From contig NC_089458.1 of NCBI RefSeq assembly GCF_026210795.1, forward strand, positions 1,938,001 through 2,002,000: DNA of 64,000 nt, read 5' to 3'. The DNA is from Rhizophagus irregularis (taxonomy: Eukaryota > Glomeromycota > Glomeromycetes > Glomerales > Glomeraceae). The notes under the pieces were generated by a model. It ran no database searches. It had not been told where the DNA came from and was given only the letters and a program-made list of their open reading frames with translations. The position numbers were made by a program, and so were the translations under genes. Shown piece after piece: positions 23,646 to 36,085 of this stretch (position 1 is the first letter of the stretch; each line of letters opens with the position of its first letter).

Positions 23646-24547
23646 TAGGGAATTGAGTTGATCAAATTAAAATTGATTTAGTCAAGTGACTCAACTAATA
23701 ATTTTATGTATTGAATACTATAATCAATCACTAAATATAATCAATTAAATAAATATTAAATAATATAATTAGTTAAATAAATGTGATTAAATCTTAGTAA
23801 GTAAACTAGTTTAGTACTTTATAAAAAAAAGGTTCTTTTTTTTATGCTTCTCTATAGAGATTCTGGATGAAACTGAAATATTTAGTCATTTAACTAAACT
23901 GAAATAGTTTAGACATTTAAAATTAAAAGACAAAATGCTGAAATTCAATATTCTATAGTATTTCCATGGATTTTTAATTATAATAATTACTTATAAAAAA
24001 AAAAATAATAAATTTATATTAAAATATAATATTTTTTAAAGAAATTTATAAAACTATTATATGTATAATATAATTTCATATATTTTTATAATAAAACTAT
24101 AAATTTATATAATTAAAATTCAAACTTAAAAATTATTACTATATAGTTTAGTCAATGACGAAACTGAAACTAGTTGGTGATGAAACTGAAATTTTTGGTA
24201 AAAAGAGTTTAGCCAGATATCACTACTTCTCTACTTAAAGTATTAAACTCTTTTAACATTAACATACCTCCAAAATGTATAAATAGTTCTATCTATTAAA
24301 TTTTTACATATATAAAAACACAGATGAATAAAAGTTACAAATTACTATATCATTTTTCTCAGCAGTCATTTTAGTTAATTTACTATAAAGTACTATAATC
24401 AATTAATTGTTTGATTAATTATTCAATTGAGTATACTTAATCGAATTTTAATTGATTACTGCTTATTAGTCAATTTTAATTGATTTTGCCATAAAATTTT
24501 TAACCAATTAATTAAACAATAATTTTTAACGTCAACTCAATTCCTTA
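23646..24547. mobile_element. Non-autonomous hAT-like element, 902 bp
   Basis: Ends are TAGGGAATTGAGTTGA (23646-23661) and, inverted, TAAGGAATTGAGTTGA (24532-24547), 15 of 16 matching. The flanks are a perfect 8-bp duplication TCTTTAGG (23638-23645 and 24548-24555). Both ends carry many ATCAATTAA/TTAATTGAT words. The TA(A/G)GG start and the 8-bp duplication fit hAT. No coding frame is present. Confidence 0.87.
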
Positions 24548-24639
24548 TCTTTAGGTTAGGATTCTTCTGAGAATTTATAAAGTCTTTGAATTTGTTCATT
24601 ATTTTTATTTTATCTTTAGATTATCTAATAAAATAAGAA

Positions 24640-25200
24640 AAAGCATGATATCAATTATTTAATTTTGTAATTTCACTTTATAAAATTATTAAAATCTTTC
24701 TTTTGAATTAAAAATCTTCAAATAATTTTAATTTAATTCTAATCTCAAATTTAGTTATAATTTATTATATTTGTAAATGTGTGATTTTTTACTATCTAGT
24801 GATCCTATAAAAATGAATTATAGCTTTCTTTGGAATCTTCTGGATAGAGTAATTGAATAACAGTAATTTTATATTTCTATAATTGATATATATCACAATA
24901 ATTATGTATTATTTAATATTAACATATTATTAATTAATTATATATCAATGATAAATATATGAAATTATTACCATTCAATTCACTATGATGAAAGAATTTC
25001 AAAGAGCTACAATTTATTCTTATAGGATTACTAGATAGTACATTTACAAAAATAGCAAATTATAATTAAATTTGAGATTAAAATTGAGCTAAAATTATTT
25101 GAAGATTTTTAATCTAAAAGTAATATAAATGATGGTTTAAAATTACAAAAATTTAAATATAACAATATTTTTGTTATAGTACCATTAATTAAAAACTTTT
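24640..25200. repeat. Long imperfect inverted repeat, arms about 150 bp
   Basis: The arm at about 24700-24850 (AAAATCTTCAAATAATTTTA, ATCTCAAATTTAG, ACTATCTAGTGATCCTATAA) is mirrored at about 24965-25120. The centre is AT-rich. It would fold into a long hairpin and is probably an old foldback MITE; precise ends and a target duplication were not resolved. Confidence 0.65.
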
Positions 25201-25924
25201 TTCTTTAGTAACGTCAAATTTTAATCCATAACACTTAAAAATATATAAATAGTAAATTTACTTAGAAATATAATAGTTACAAAACTATATTAAAATTATT
25301 ATATTTTTTAAATATTTTAAATATTTTTATTTAAAAAAAATTTATATGAAAAAATTATTTAAGAAATAATTGATTTACTATAATAATTTCTGATATGTAT
25401 TAGAGGACCCCGGATATCACATATATAACTCATAACTGATCTGCATAAATTTAAGTACTTTTTGCTCCTGCTAAAATAGACCTAATTTGCTAAAAATCAA
25501 ATTATCACATTTCAAATCTATACTAATTTGCTAAAACTCAAAATATGAGTTAATAATCTTTTTTTTATTATCAATAAAAAAATAAATGATTAATATAAAT
25601 TAAACTGCCAATTTTTATAATTAAAATATATAGATTATAGATAAAATAATAATAAATAATTATTAAAAAATAAAATGTTGCGAAACTAAACAGACGGTTT
25701 TTGGCCCGCATTATGCTTAATTTTGGCCAGAATTATACTTAATTTTGGCCAAAATATGACCTGAACCCTGAAACTAATATTTTTAAAAATATTATTTATA
25801 AAGTTAAAAACAAAAAATAAGTTAAATTTAAAAAAAAGTACCAATTTGCTCAAATATAAAATATGACTTTGTAAAATCAATACAATTTGCTAAAACTCAT
25901 AATTACTATGACTACTTTACTGAA

Positions 25925-26890
25925 ACTTGGAGTTTACAATCGATATTGATTAGATATTGCAATGATATCATTACGATATCATTACGATATTTTGATAAAA
26001 AATAGATTCGACGTCGTTAAGTTAGTCGTAACTATATTTATTCGACATTGATTAGTTCGATATCTCTGCGATATCGCAGCGATCATTATGCGATGTAAAT
26101 ATTATCACGTAATCACATCGTAGTGATGTCGTATTAACATTGAATTAATATTACAAAAATATTTGACATTTATTTGATATCGTAACCATGTCGTATTAAC
26201 ATTGAATTAATATTACAAAATATTTGACATTTTATTTGATATCGTAACCACATCGTAGTGATATCATATTAACATCGAATTAATATTGCAAAAATATTTT
26301 ACATCTATTTGATATCGTAACCACATCGTAGTGATGTCGTATTAACATTGAATTAATATTACAAAATATTTGACATTTTATTTGATATCGTAATCACATC
26401 GTATTGATATCATATTAACATCGAATTAATATTCAAAAAATATTTTATCTATTTGATATCGTAACCACATCGTAGTGATGTCGTATTAATATTGAATTAA
26501 TATTACAAAATATTTGACATTTTATTTGATATCGTAACCACATCGTAGTGATATCATATTAACATCGAATTAATATTGCAAAATATTTGACATTTTATTT
26601 GATATCGTAACCACATCGTAGCCATATCGTAGTGATATCATATTAACATCGAATTAATATTGCAAAAATATTAAAAATATTTTACATCTATTTGATATCG
26701 TAGCCACATCGTAGTGATGTCGTATTAACATTGAATTAATATTACAATTTTATTTGATATCGTAACTACATCATAATAATATCATATTAATATCGAATTA
26801 ATATTACAAAAAATGTTTTACATTTATTTAATATCGTAACTACATCGTAATGATATTATATTAACACCGAATTAACATCACAAAAATATT
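25925..26890. repeat. Left subterminal satellite, about 73-bp units
   Basis: About a dozen diverged units carry GATATCGTAACCACATCGTA, then GTGATATCATATTAACAT, then CGAATTAATATTGCAAAA. GATATC and near-palindromes of it recur every 30-40 bp. Units vary in length through small deletions. The position just inside the left end of the giant element suggests transposase-binding or replication-related repeats, which is an inference. Confidence 0.8.
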
Positions 26891-28200
26891 TTTATTGTAA
26901 TATATGTTTATTATTTATTATACATTAATAATAATAATTTTTTATTAGTGGATTATTATGGGTGAGTGGAGTACGTTTCTTTTCTTCCTTTTTTTTATTC
27001 TTTTCTTCTCTTTTTTATTCTTTTCTTCTCGTATGTGAGTGGATGGATACGTCATTTTCAATTTTAAAATATATATATATATATATATAAAAAATAAAAA
27101 AAACAATCATGATTAATAAAATGTACTCTTTGTAAAATATATTTAAAATTTAATACATAACCTTGGGATAATAGTTAGAGCAGGTAATTCCGGGATTTTG
27201 TAAAGAATAATAAAAATGATAATATTTTTAAGTTAGTTCTTTCTTTAAATTTTTTTGAAAGTGTTTTGTTTCTTAAAATCATAATATTGTAAAAAAATGC
27301 TGGTTGCTACGACTGACGGACAACGACAAATTGTCAGGCTACCCCCGGACAAAGTAATTGGAAGGCGGAAAATGCCATAAATATCCAGCCCTATTTTACA
27401 ACATTTTCTTCCAGGCTAAAGCAAATATTACAAAAGAAATTGCAAATATATTTAACAAGCAATAGATACATGGCCGTTGAAAAATATATTCACACTTCAT
27501 ATTGTAATACCACAGTCTAACAAAGAAATTGCAAATATATTTAACAAGCAATGAGATACATGGCCGTTGAAAAATATATTCACATTTATACCACAGTCTA
27601 ACAAAAAATACTCAAACCACAACATATTGTAAAAAAAATATGAAAAATACGCGTATATCCTATTTTCATACCTTGCTTAACAGCTCCACTATTTATTTAA
27701 AAAACGGCTTTTTTCTCTTTTAGATGCGTAGGTAGGGATACATTTTTCCTTTCTTTTATTCTTTTCTTTCGTATGTGAGTGGCGGGTACATTTTCTTTTC
27801 TTTATTCTTGCTTTTATTCTTGCTTTTCGTATGTGGGTGTCTTACTATGTTGAATATATAAACTAAAGTGTCCCCAAAGTATTGTTAATATTGTAAAAAG
27901 ATAATTAAAGTATACTTTAAAAAGAAAAAAGAAGAGACGAACTAAAATACCGTAAAGTATTAATATAAAAGACAAGAGAAAAGCGTATTTTTGAAAATAA
28001 ACAAAAAAAATCTCATTAATAAACGCGAATTTTAGCTATTTTTAGATATCACATGCATGATATCACATGCATGTAATTAAAGTGATTTTAATTGGTTAAT
28101 TTTAATTTATTATTACATCATGCATATGATTTTATTGGTTAAAATTTTATACGATACAAATTAAAATAATTATTTTATTATATTTATATAATTAATATAA
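26891..28200. repeat. Direct 85-bp repeat and T-rich tracts, no gene
   Basis: Two copies of an 83-88 bp unit (27434-27521 and 27522-27604) share GAAATTGCAAATATATTTAA, ACATGGCCGTTGAAAAATAT and the CCACAGTCTAAC end. Around 26955-27060 and 27735-27850 the T/C-rich tracts with TCGTATGTGAGTGG repeat each other. No coding frame is present; this is the 3' flank of the large transposase-like gene. Confidence 0.6.
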
Positions 28201-29124
28201 TTATATGGCTGTAAAATAAAAATTATTTTTTATCCAAATTCTATTTGTAGTATCACGATTTGGTAGTTGGCACCTTTCTGAATTACAATTATGAATAAAA
28301 TGTACTTTTTGAACATTATCTATTACAGTAATTGGAAAAATACGTCTCCATTTATCTCCTGTTGCTTGGAGACGGTAAAGTGGACATTTTAATACTGAAT
28401 GTTCAACCATAGTATCTTCAAACCAATCTACAACAATAAATGCATAATATTTGTTATTGTTACCCTTATGTTGAAAGATACCTTTGATTATTGCATAAGA
28501 TTCTTCATGATCTTCTTCATAAATTGTGATAAAATCATCGAGATGTAGGTGAACTTTTGAAAGGATACCATTTTCTTCTTCAATCATATATGATGCAAAT
28601 TTGTACCAACTAATTGAAGAGTTTATAAGTGCCGCCTCAAACTTCATATCCACATAAGATAAAAACAATTCAGTTTTAAAATTATGTAAAGTTAAAAGAA
28701 GTTTATCACGTTCCTGCTTTGGCATTCTTTTTTTTAATGAAATATTGGAAATAAAGTTTACTGGAGATATAACTAAATTAAAAGATTAGTAAATATAAAT
28801 ATCAAACATGTACTATTATATGCAATAAAATACTTACTTTTTGTATCATCATCATCGTCTTGAACTTGTTCAGTTGCTTCAGTTGAATATTTATCTTCTG
28901 TAACATACCAATTTAAAAATAATTGTCCAAAATTTGAATTTGTAAATCCAGTACAAGATCTATTAAATCTTGGATCAATACCACCATCTGCTAAATGTCG
29001 AATTGCAAATAAAGTATTGTAACGCTTTAATAAATCTAAATCTATGTTTTTGCAATTAGTTTTTGGTACCATCCCCTTAAAAATACGATGGACCATTTCT
29101 TTTATACCAACTTGGGTATTAATA

Positions 29125-31015
29125 CCGTATTTTATCGAAAATAAGCACCCCATTTTTGCAAGGATTCTGGACGAAAAATTTGGGGGGTGTTTATTTTCAA
29201 GACTTTTTTTTAAAATACGATTATCTATTAATCAAGGGGTTTTATCACTCTGGAAATTTTTTTTACTAATTCGGGAATTTCACCATGTGAATTAGGGGTA
29301 TTATTTCGCGTTCGTGACTTTATAACTTTCGCGTAACCTCGTAACTTTCACGAAACTTTTATACGACCTTCATAACTTTCATACAACTTTTATAACTTTC
29401 ACAATTTCATACAATTTCAAACCTGTTTTAATACTATGCCACAAGTTTCAAAACGCCAACGTAGTTCGTATTCTATTGAGCAAAAAAAAATTGTCGTTGC
29501 TTATGCTAAGGAACGTGGCAGAAATGAAGCTTCTAGGCACTTTGAACTTGATGCTAGTATGGTTGGAAGGTGGGTCAAAGCAAGTTTAAACTGGAAAGAT
29601 GAAACAAAAGCAACAAACATGAGTGTAGGTTCTGGCCGAAAAGCATTTTATCCTGAAGCAGAAGTGGAGTTATACAAATGGGTTATGGAACAAAGAAAAA
29701 TGGCATTAGCTATAACCACAGTGAATTTACGAATTTCAATGTTTGAAATTTTAGACCGGCCAGAAATGATCTCTCTCTATGGTAATTCAATAGAAACATT
29801 TAAGGCAACATCTAGTTGGTTATCTGCATTTATGAAAAGGTATAAATTGGCTTTACGGCGGCGTACAAAAGTGTCACAAAAACTACCTGAACAAACAGAA
29901 GAATTATTGGAAAAATTTCGCAGATTTGTCATTCGAATTAGGGTCAGAAAATCTTTTGAATTGTGTAATATTTTTAATATGGACGAAACGCCTGTCTGGT
30001 TTGACATGGCTGGAAATTTTACCATTCATACGAAAGGTGATAAGACAATTCATATTCGTGGAACAGGAAATGAAAAAAACAGATTTACAGTAGTTTTAAC
30101 ATGTGCCGCAGGTAAGATTTACATTAAATTTATGGTTTTTATTAGTTTTTAAATAAAATAACAATTTTTTTTATTTATAATAGATGGAACTAAATTTCCG
30201 GCAATTTGTATTTTCAAAGGAAAACAAATGCCACGCGGAGAACAAGCACCTTCTGGTGTGATTGTTTGGTTCCAAGAGAGTGGATGGATGAATACAGACT
30301 TAATGAAACGGTATGTTGATTATCTCAAACGTTCAAGAATAATGACAAACGGTCAATCCAGCTCTCCTGCATTGATGGTGTATGATTCTTTTAGAGGACA
30401 TTTAGAAGAATCTGTTAAAAACGCATTTCATGATACTAATGTTGATTTGGCAGTAATTCCGGGTGGTTTGACTAGCATTTGTCAACCACTTGATGTTGCA
30501 ATCAACAAGCCATTTAAAGACAACCTCCGTAAAGAATGGCACCACTGGATGTCTAATGGTGGTGCTGGGTATACTACTTCAGGAAACCTTCGACGTGCTA
30601 AAATAAGTGATGTTTGTAAATGGGTTAAGCGTGCATGGGAGAATATTTCGGATGATATTATTATCCGTTCTTTTAAAAAATGTGGTATATCTAATGATTT
30701 AGATGGATCGGAAGATGATCTTGTTTATGAAGAAATTGATGAACTTCTTAAAGAACTTCAAGATGAAAATGAGGAAATGGATGAAATTGATTTTATCGAT
30801 ACAAATTAATAATATTTGTTTAAATTTTATTTTTTTTCTAAGTCAATAAAATCAATATAGTTAAAAATTATTTTTTTTTCTATTGTCAATAAAATTAATA
30901 AAATACCGGGGGATGCTGATTTTTGAAGGTGCTTATTTTTGATTTTTGCATGAAATCGCACAAAATAAGGGGAGGTGCTTATTTTTGATAGGTGCTTATT
31001 TTCGATAAAATACGG
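29125..31015 (+). mobile_element. Intact pogo-like (Tc1/mariner) element, 1.89 kb
   Basis: Perfect 25-bp inverted repeats begin CCGTATTTTATCGAAAATAA at 29125 and are mirrored at 30991-31015. TA duplications flank them (29123-29124 and 31016-31017). Shorter GGTGCTTATTTTTGA copies lie just inside the right end. It encodes one intact spliced transposase. Perfect ends and an undamaged gene suggest recent arrival. It sits in a coding exon of the large minus-strand gene. Confidence 0.95.
29436..30809 (+). CDS. Pogo/jerky-like transposase, 2 exons, 433 residues
   Basis: Exon 1 is 29436-30111 and exon 2 is 30184-30809; the 72-bp intron is GT-AG, and the joined frame is 1302 nt with no stop. The N-terminus YSIEQKKIVVAYAKERGRNE with DASMVGRWVK is a Brinker/Psq-type helix-turn-helix, followed by a CENP-B-like region. 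The DDE_1 core shows NMDETPVW (D183), MVYDSFRGH (D293) and ICQPLDVAINKPFK (D329), giving DD35D spacing. The C-terminus is acidic (ELQDENEEMDEID). It should bind the TIRs and cut and paste at TA in the nucleus. It is complete and plausibly active. Confidence 0.93.
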
Positions 31016-34000
31016 TAAGTGTTCCAAAGGTTTTAGCATGCATCAAAAGATGCATATTAACGTGTATGTTTGGTAAATTAACAAAATTTACAAAAACCTA
31101 TAAAAAGTAAAATATTGTTAATTATTTGAAATTATTCCACATTTCAATATCAAATTTGTAACTATACCTTTGGAAGGATTGAAAACTCTTCTTCAAGACA
31201 TTGTTGCAATTCCTCATAGCTATCTGATGTAAATTTCTTGTTAAAAACCGCTTTCATAGTTTTTGCAACATGTATCCAACAAGATATAATAATTTTTGGA
31301 ACTGAACTAACTCGAAATGCATCAATTCTTTGTTGAATCATGGCTGTTTCATTACGTTTGATACTTGATTCTTTTAAAAACTGGTTTAACAAAAATGGCA
31401 TAATCATAGCTAATCTAAGTAAATCCGACATCATAAAACTATTGTAGTGAGTAATCGGATTTGGTAAGCGAGACCATCTTTTTGGAATTTCAAAATTTTT
31501 CCAAATTTCGATAAAATTATCTTCTCCTTCTCGTGAAAATAATTCACAAGTTAATTTTAGTAGCCGCCCAATCTTTCCTGCAGTCGCATGATAAACATCC
31601 TGCGGCGTCTGTAAATGTCTTTCCCTTTTTAATTTATCTAAAATACTAGGTAATGATCGTAAACCATATTCCGTACAAAGTTGATCTCTTCTTGACATTA
31701 TAGTCTCATGAGAAATTTTTAAGATTTCTTCGTCTGTAATATGATGATAACGTAATGTTGTTACGATATCCTGATTGTGAGCACTCAATGATTCTTTAGT
31801 AGTTTTACAAGTACGACAACCCTTATTTGCATTATGTCTAAATTTATTTTTTAAACAATTTTAATAGTTGTCATAAAATTATATTATTATATTATTAACT
31901 AAGTTGAAAAAATACCTTAGTACTCCTGTCATATCGTTACCTTGAGGTAAATCTGCCGTAACAACGCCTAAACCAGCAATTATCCATGCATCTTGTCCTT
32001 GGACAGTCATCACCTTTCCTTTCTCTAATTCCTTCATTTCGAAATGAATGGTATCATAAATTGGTCAAATTTTCCTCCAAATGGGATAAACCCAATAACA
32101 AAATGGTTCTTTATTAGCTTTCTTTGATGTGCTGGCATATTTCCAAACTGTACATAAACACCACCTAGAGAATGGTATACATTTCTAAATGTACCAAAAT
32201 CATCATAATAAAGATCTAAAAACAGCTTATAGATTGGCATAGATGATGATGGTGGATTTCTAATAGAAATGTAATCAGATGGATGTAGGTATGAAAGCTT
32301 TACATTACGAACGTGCCAACGGTCATTACATTTATAAATTATTTCACTAATCCGCAATGAACCATCAGGGAATATTTTGATGTTCAAACATCATCAATAT
32401 AGTTACTTTTTCTAAAATTTGAGAAGTCATTATAATTAAAAATGGTTCGTCTTGTAACCATACTTCACCGTAATAGAACGACGTTGTCTTGGTAACCCTT
32501 TTAAATTTCCGGGTAAATCACTATATTCCAAAATTTTTTGAATTCGTAACTGATAATATCCATCATGATTTTTTAAAATTGATCTTAATCTTCCAAGTTT
32601 TTTTTGACCATTATCATCACGATAGTAAACAAAATCACCAGATCGGTACAATACTATTTATTAAAAATAAATAACTTTAATAAATATTATCAATGATAAT
32701 AAATTATAATTGTATCAAAGTGTATTAATTTATAACCTTCTGATATTAATATTTCGTGTTGTCCAAAAAGTGGGGATTCACCCCCCCCCCCCCCATAAAT
32801 TTCCATGCCAAAATTCTGATTTTTCTTCAGAATTAATGCCGGGTCCAAAATACATATGCTTCATTAGCATCGGATTATTAAGAACACGCCATATAATTTC
32901 ACTAATTGAGAGTTGATACGAAAGTTTTGATCCTCGTGAGGTTGATGGAGTTTTTTTTGGTGAAATTTTAATAGACTTTGTTATTATTGGTAGGAGAGGA
33001 AGACGTTTTCTCCATGATTGGAATCTTCGGATATTTTTTACCACATGGGTAGGTTCAAATTGAGAATTGTGAATGATATCGACAAGATCTTCATATGCTT
33101 TCGTAGAAACATTATGTTTCTGAAGCCAGCAAAATAATGCCGTAGTTGTATAATTATCAAAGTACGGTGCAAATTGACCATTGCAGAACGGTATCTTGTC
33201 TTCATCTAACGCTTCAACGATTTGATGTATTTCTTCCTCTTCGTTATTACGTTCCTCTTCATCGTTATTACGTTCCTCTTCATCGTTATTACGTTCCTCT
33301 TCATCGTAATTACGTTCCTCTTCATCGTTATTACGTTCCTCTTCCACTTGATTATTATTATCATCATTATTACCTTCATCCTCCTCCTCTTCGTCATTGT
33401 TTTCATTATTATCTTCCTCCTCTTCCTCCTCTTCATAATTGTATTCGTTATCACTTTCTTCTTCCTCTTCAGTATCAGATGAATTGACATTATCTTGCGA
33501 AAATATCATCTCATCATTGTAGTCTTGAGGATTAATTGATCCATATGCATTATCGTCATCATTAATGTCTTGAAAACTTAAATCATCTTTATGATCATAC
33601 TGAAAGTCCATGTCATCGTTATCATTATCAGGTGAACGTACAGGCGAACGAATTGCCACTCTCTCGTCAGAATCTGTTGTCTCATTAGGTTTGCTGTAAG
33701 AAAACCGATTTCGAATTCGAATTGGCTCTATTGGCTTGTTGTGACTATATCGTCTTCTCATCTTTATAACAATTTAAAATAATTCAAATTTAATTAGAAC
33801 ATAATTACCAGTGGTACCACTACCACAGTATCTGTTATAAATTCAATTAGAACTAAATTTATTAAATACTATTAGTGTGTCGGCAAAAAAAAATGCAATT
33901 AAGTAATCAATTCGGTTAAATTACTGCCGATTTGGCTACACAAAATTTAGGGTCAATTATACCGGTTAATGACAATTGGTATGACAAATAATATTATCGA

Positions 34001-34176
34001 AAATAGTCATTTATTGAATCAGAAAATAAAATAAAATATATAATAATATAAAACATAATAATAATTAAATAAAATAAAACATATAATAAAATAAAACATA
34101 TAATAATAAAATAAAATAAAACATAATAATAAAATAAAATAAAATATATTAAAATAATAAAATAAAAAATAAAAAA

Positions 34177-34803
34177 TCAATGACGTCGGTGAGAGCGCCC
34201 GCGCTCTCGGTGGTAGGGAGATCGAGAACGAGAGCGCCTGCGCTCTCGGTGGTGAGGAGATCGAGAACGAGAGCGCCTGCGCTCTCGGTGGTAGTAGGGG
34301 GATCGGGAGCGAGAGCGCCTGCGCTCTCTATACTCGTATGTCCTACGATCCATCCTATTTCTCCGGGCGGCCCGGACTAATGCTTAAAACAAAGCAAGTA
34401 TTAATATAAATGCAATGAATTAATGAAAAAATCAGTTAAATAATAAATACTTACGCTCCACTCTCCAAAACTCGTCAGAGAGTTCCTGGTGGAATCTCTC
34501 GTCATGCAAAGTCGGGGTACGAGTGGGATATCCTTCAGGATTTCTGTTTATTAATCTCTCTAAATTCTCGTACCCCGACTTTAGCGCATTCCATTTCTCT
34601 CTACATTGTTTTCTAGTTGGCCTGAATATGTGGTTGTTTCGTATATCACGAGCAATTCCACGCCATAATTGGTTTTGGTTATGTAACCTCGTTGTGGTGA
34701 ATAAGGGCTGATAGGCCCGACGACGCTGAATTAAGGTCAAAGCAGCGTCATCGGGCCATTGAATGTATACTGGAAGATTTGCGTTTAAGTTTAATGCTGC
34801 CAT
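34177..34803 (-). CDS. Myb/SANT-like protein with arginine-serine tail, 2 exons
   Basis: Exon 1 is 34803-34455 and exon 2 is 34382-34177; the joined frame is 555 nt, 184 residues. Residues 15-90 form a Myb/SANT-like trihelix DNA-binding domain: W.DDAALTLIQRRRAY, then LWRGIARDIR, then RKQCREKWNALKSGYENL. Exon 2 is GC-rich and encodes three or four RERRRSRSRSP repeats separated by YYH or HH, ending SHRRH, an RS-domain-like tail. DNA binding plus an RS tail would suit an accessory protein of the giant element or a nuclear-speckle-targeted factor; both are inferences. It lies 416 bp upstream of the large minus-strand gene's start, on the same strand. Confidence 0.8.
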
Positions 34804-34867
34804 TATTAAATATTATTAGTTTGATGGGGAAAATGTCAAGAAAAGGCTCTATATTTATAATAAATTT

Positions 34868-35275
34868 ATTATGATTTCTTTGAGTTTATTTTTACGATCT
34901 TGTCTAAATTTTTTAGTTCTAATGCAATCATCCTTAATTAATTTATTTAACATTGAATACACACATAATTTTTTTTGATTTCTTTGAGTTTATTTTTACG
35001 ATCTTGTCTAAATTTTTTAGTTCTAATGCAATCATCCTTAATTAATTTATTTAACAATGAATACACACATAATTTTTTTTTGATTTCTTTGAGTTTATTT
35101 TTACGATCTTGTCTAGTTCTAATGCAATCATCTTTAATTAATTTATTTAACATTGAATACACACATATTTTTTTTGATTTCTTTGAGTTTATTTTTACGA
35201 TCTTGCCTAAATTTTTTAGTTCTAATGCAATCATCTTTAATTAATTTATTTAACATTGAATACACTCAATTTTTT
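34868..35275. repeat. Tandem array, about 104-bp units, 4 copies
   Basis: Copies start at about 34872, 34976, 35081 and 35175. Each reads TGATTTCTTTGAGTTTATTT, then ACGATCTTGTCT, then GCAATCATC and ATTGAATACAC. The third lacks an 11-bp AATTTTTTAGT segment. It lies upstream of the Myb/SANT gene. It keeps an open frame on both strands, but this follows from the repeat and is not evidence of a gene. Confidence 0.9.
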
Positions 35276-35932
35276 GATTTATCAATTTATTTTAAAAATA
35301 TAATTATAGTAATACTGCATTAATTAATATATATAAATAAAAATAAATAAACAAATTCTATTAATAAAAAATGAGTTAAAATGTTATCTTTATACTTTAT
35401 AATTATAAAATATAATATTTTAAATCACGCATGTCCTTCCTTGATTATATTTCATATTACACTGCGATGATATATTACAATTATACTGAATTTTAAGCTA
35501 ACCTTAATTTACACCGTAACGAACTTAATTCGATCTTAATTTACTCCGTTTTAGGAATATTATCGAACAATTAAACAAATGATTAGTTGCACATGACTTG
35601 TATTATTTGAATAGTTGATACTTTATATACCGATATTTGATTACACCAATATGTATTAAAACTCTTTCCTATCAGTAATTTCACAATTTCAATCAATATA
35701 TCGGTATTTTTCAAATATCGTTGTAAGTCTACTACTGTAGATCCCATCTATTTTTTATGTAATCAATCCAGAGGCTTACACTAAATAGATATGGCTTAGT
35801 TAGATAGGATCATCACATGGTTCATTGGCTCAGTTATTTTTCCGTCAAGAGTACCAGGATCTTATAAATTTTTTTTCTTGCATGTCATCGTATCACACAT
35901 AAAAATGGAAATTCAAAACGTAATATTCCATT

Positions 35933-36085
35933 AATTTCTTCTCACTCCTTTTCTTCTACCGATCATTTTTCTTCTCACTCCTTTTCTTCTACCGATCATT
36001 TTTCTTCTCACTCCTTTTCTTCTACCGATCATTTTTCTTCTCACTCCTTTTCTTCTACCGATCATTTTTCTTCTCACCTTTCCAT
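35933..36085. repeat. Tandem array, 33-bp units, 4 copies
   Basis: The pyrimidine-rich unit CTTCTCACTCCTTTTCTTCT followed by ACCGATCATTTTT repeats four times almost exactly, with a partial fifth. It lies about 480 bp before the ATG at 36562. Confidence 0.9.

Larger units (their letters stand above)
28201..33761 (-). pseudogene. Tnp2/Plavaka-like transposase with BAH-like segments, interrupted
   Basis: The ATG is at 33761. The first exon (to 32737) has an acidic region with a 7-residue RNNDEEE repeat and then a conserved IIWRVLNNP segment. The next exon (from 32653) begins YRSGDFVYYRDDNGQKKLGR, BAH-like. The core has LFLDLYYDDFGTF and later TADLPQGND followed by HNANKGCRTCK, which match the acidic residues and HNAN-C-x2-C of Tnp2/Plavaka enzymes. 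Later exons are 31837-31168, 31097-31017 joined after the pogo insert to 29124-28838, and 28772-28201. The last exon ends in a second BAH-like segment. Breaks are the pogo element at 29125-31015, a G14 tract one base out of frame near 32781-32794, a 1-nt loss near 32464 and two shifts near 32395-32410. This is the likely mobilising gene of the giant element. Confidence 0.72.

Noticed and set aside
33146-33490. Long frames opposite the acidic part of the large gene (RYYVPLH repeats, VITFLF repeats)
   Set aside because: They are other-frame images of the 21-bp repeat and have no start context or independent support.
34180-34380. Plus-strand frame with TRAPALSVV repeats
   Set aside because: It is the antisense of the RS-coding exon of the Myb/SANT gene.
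34947-35244. Frames across the 104-bp tandem array
   Set aside because: They follow from repeat length and composition on both strands; no exon signals.
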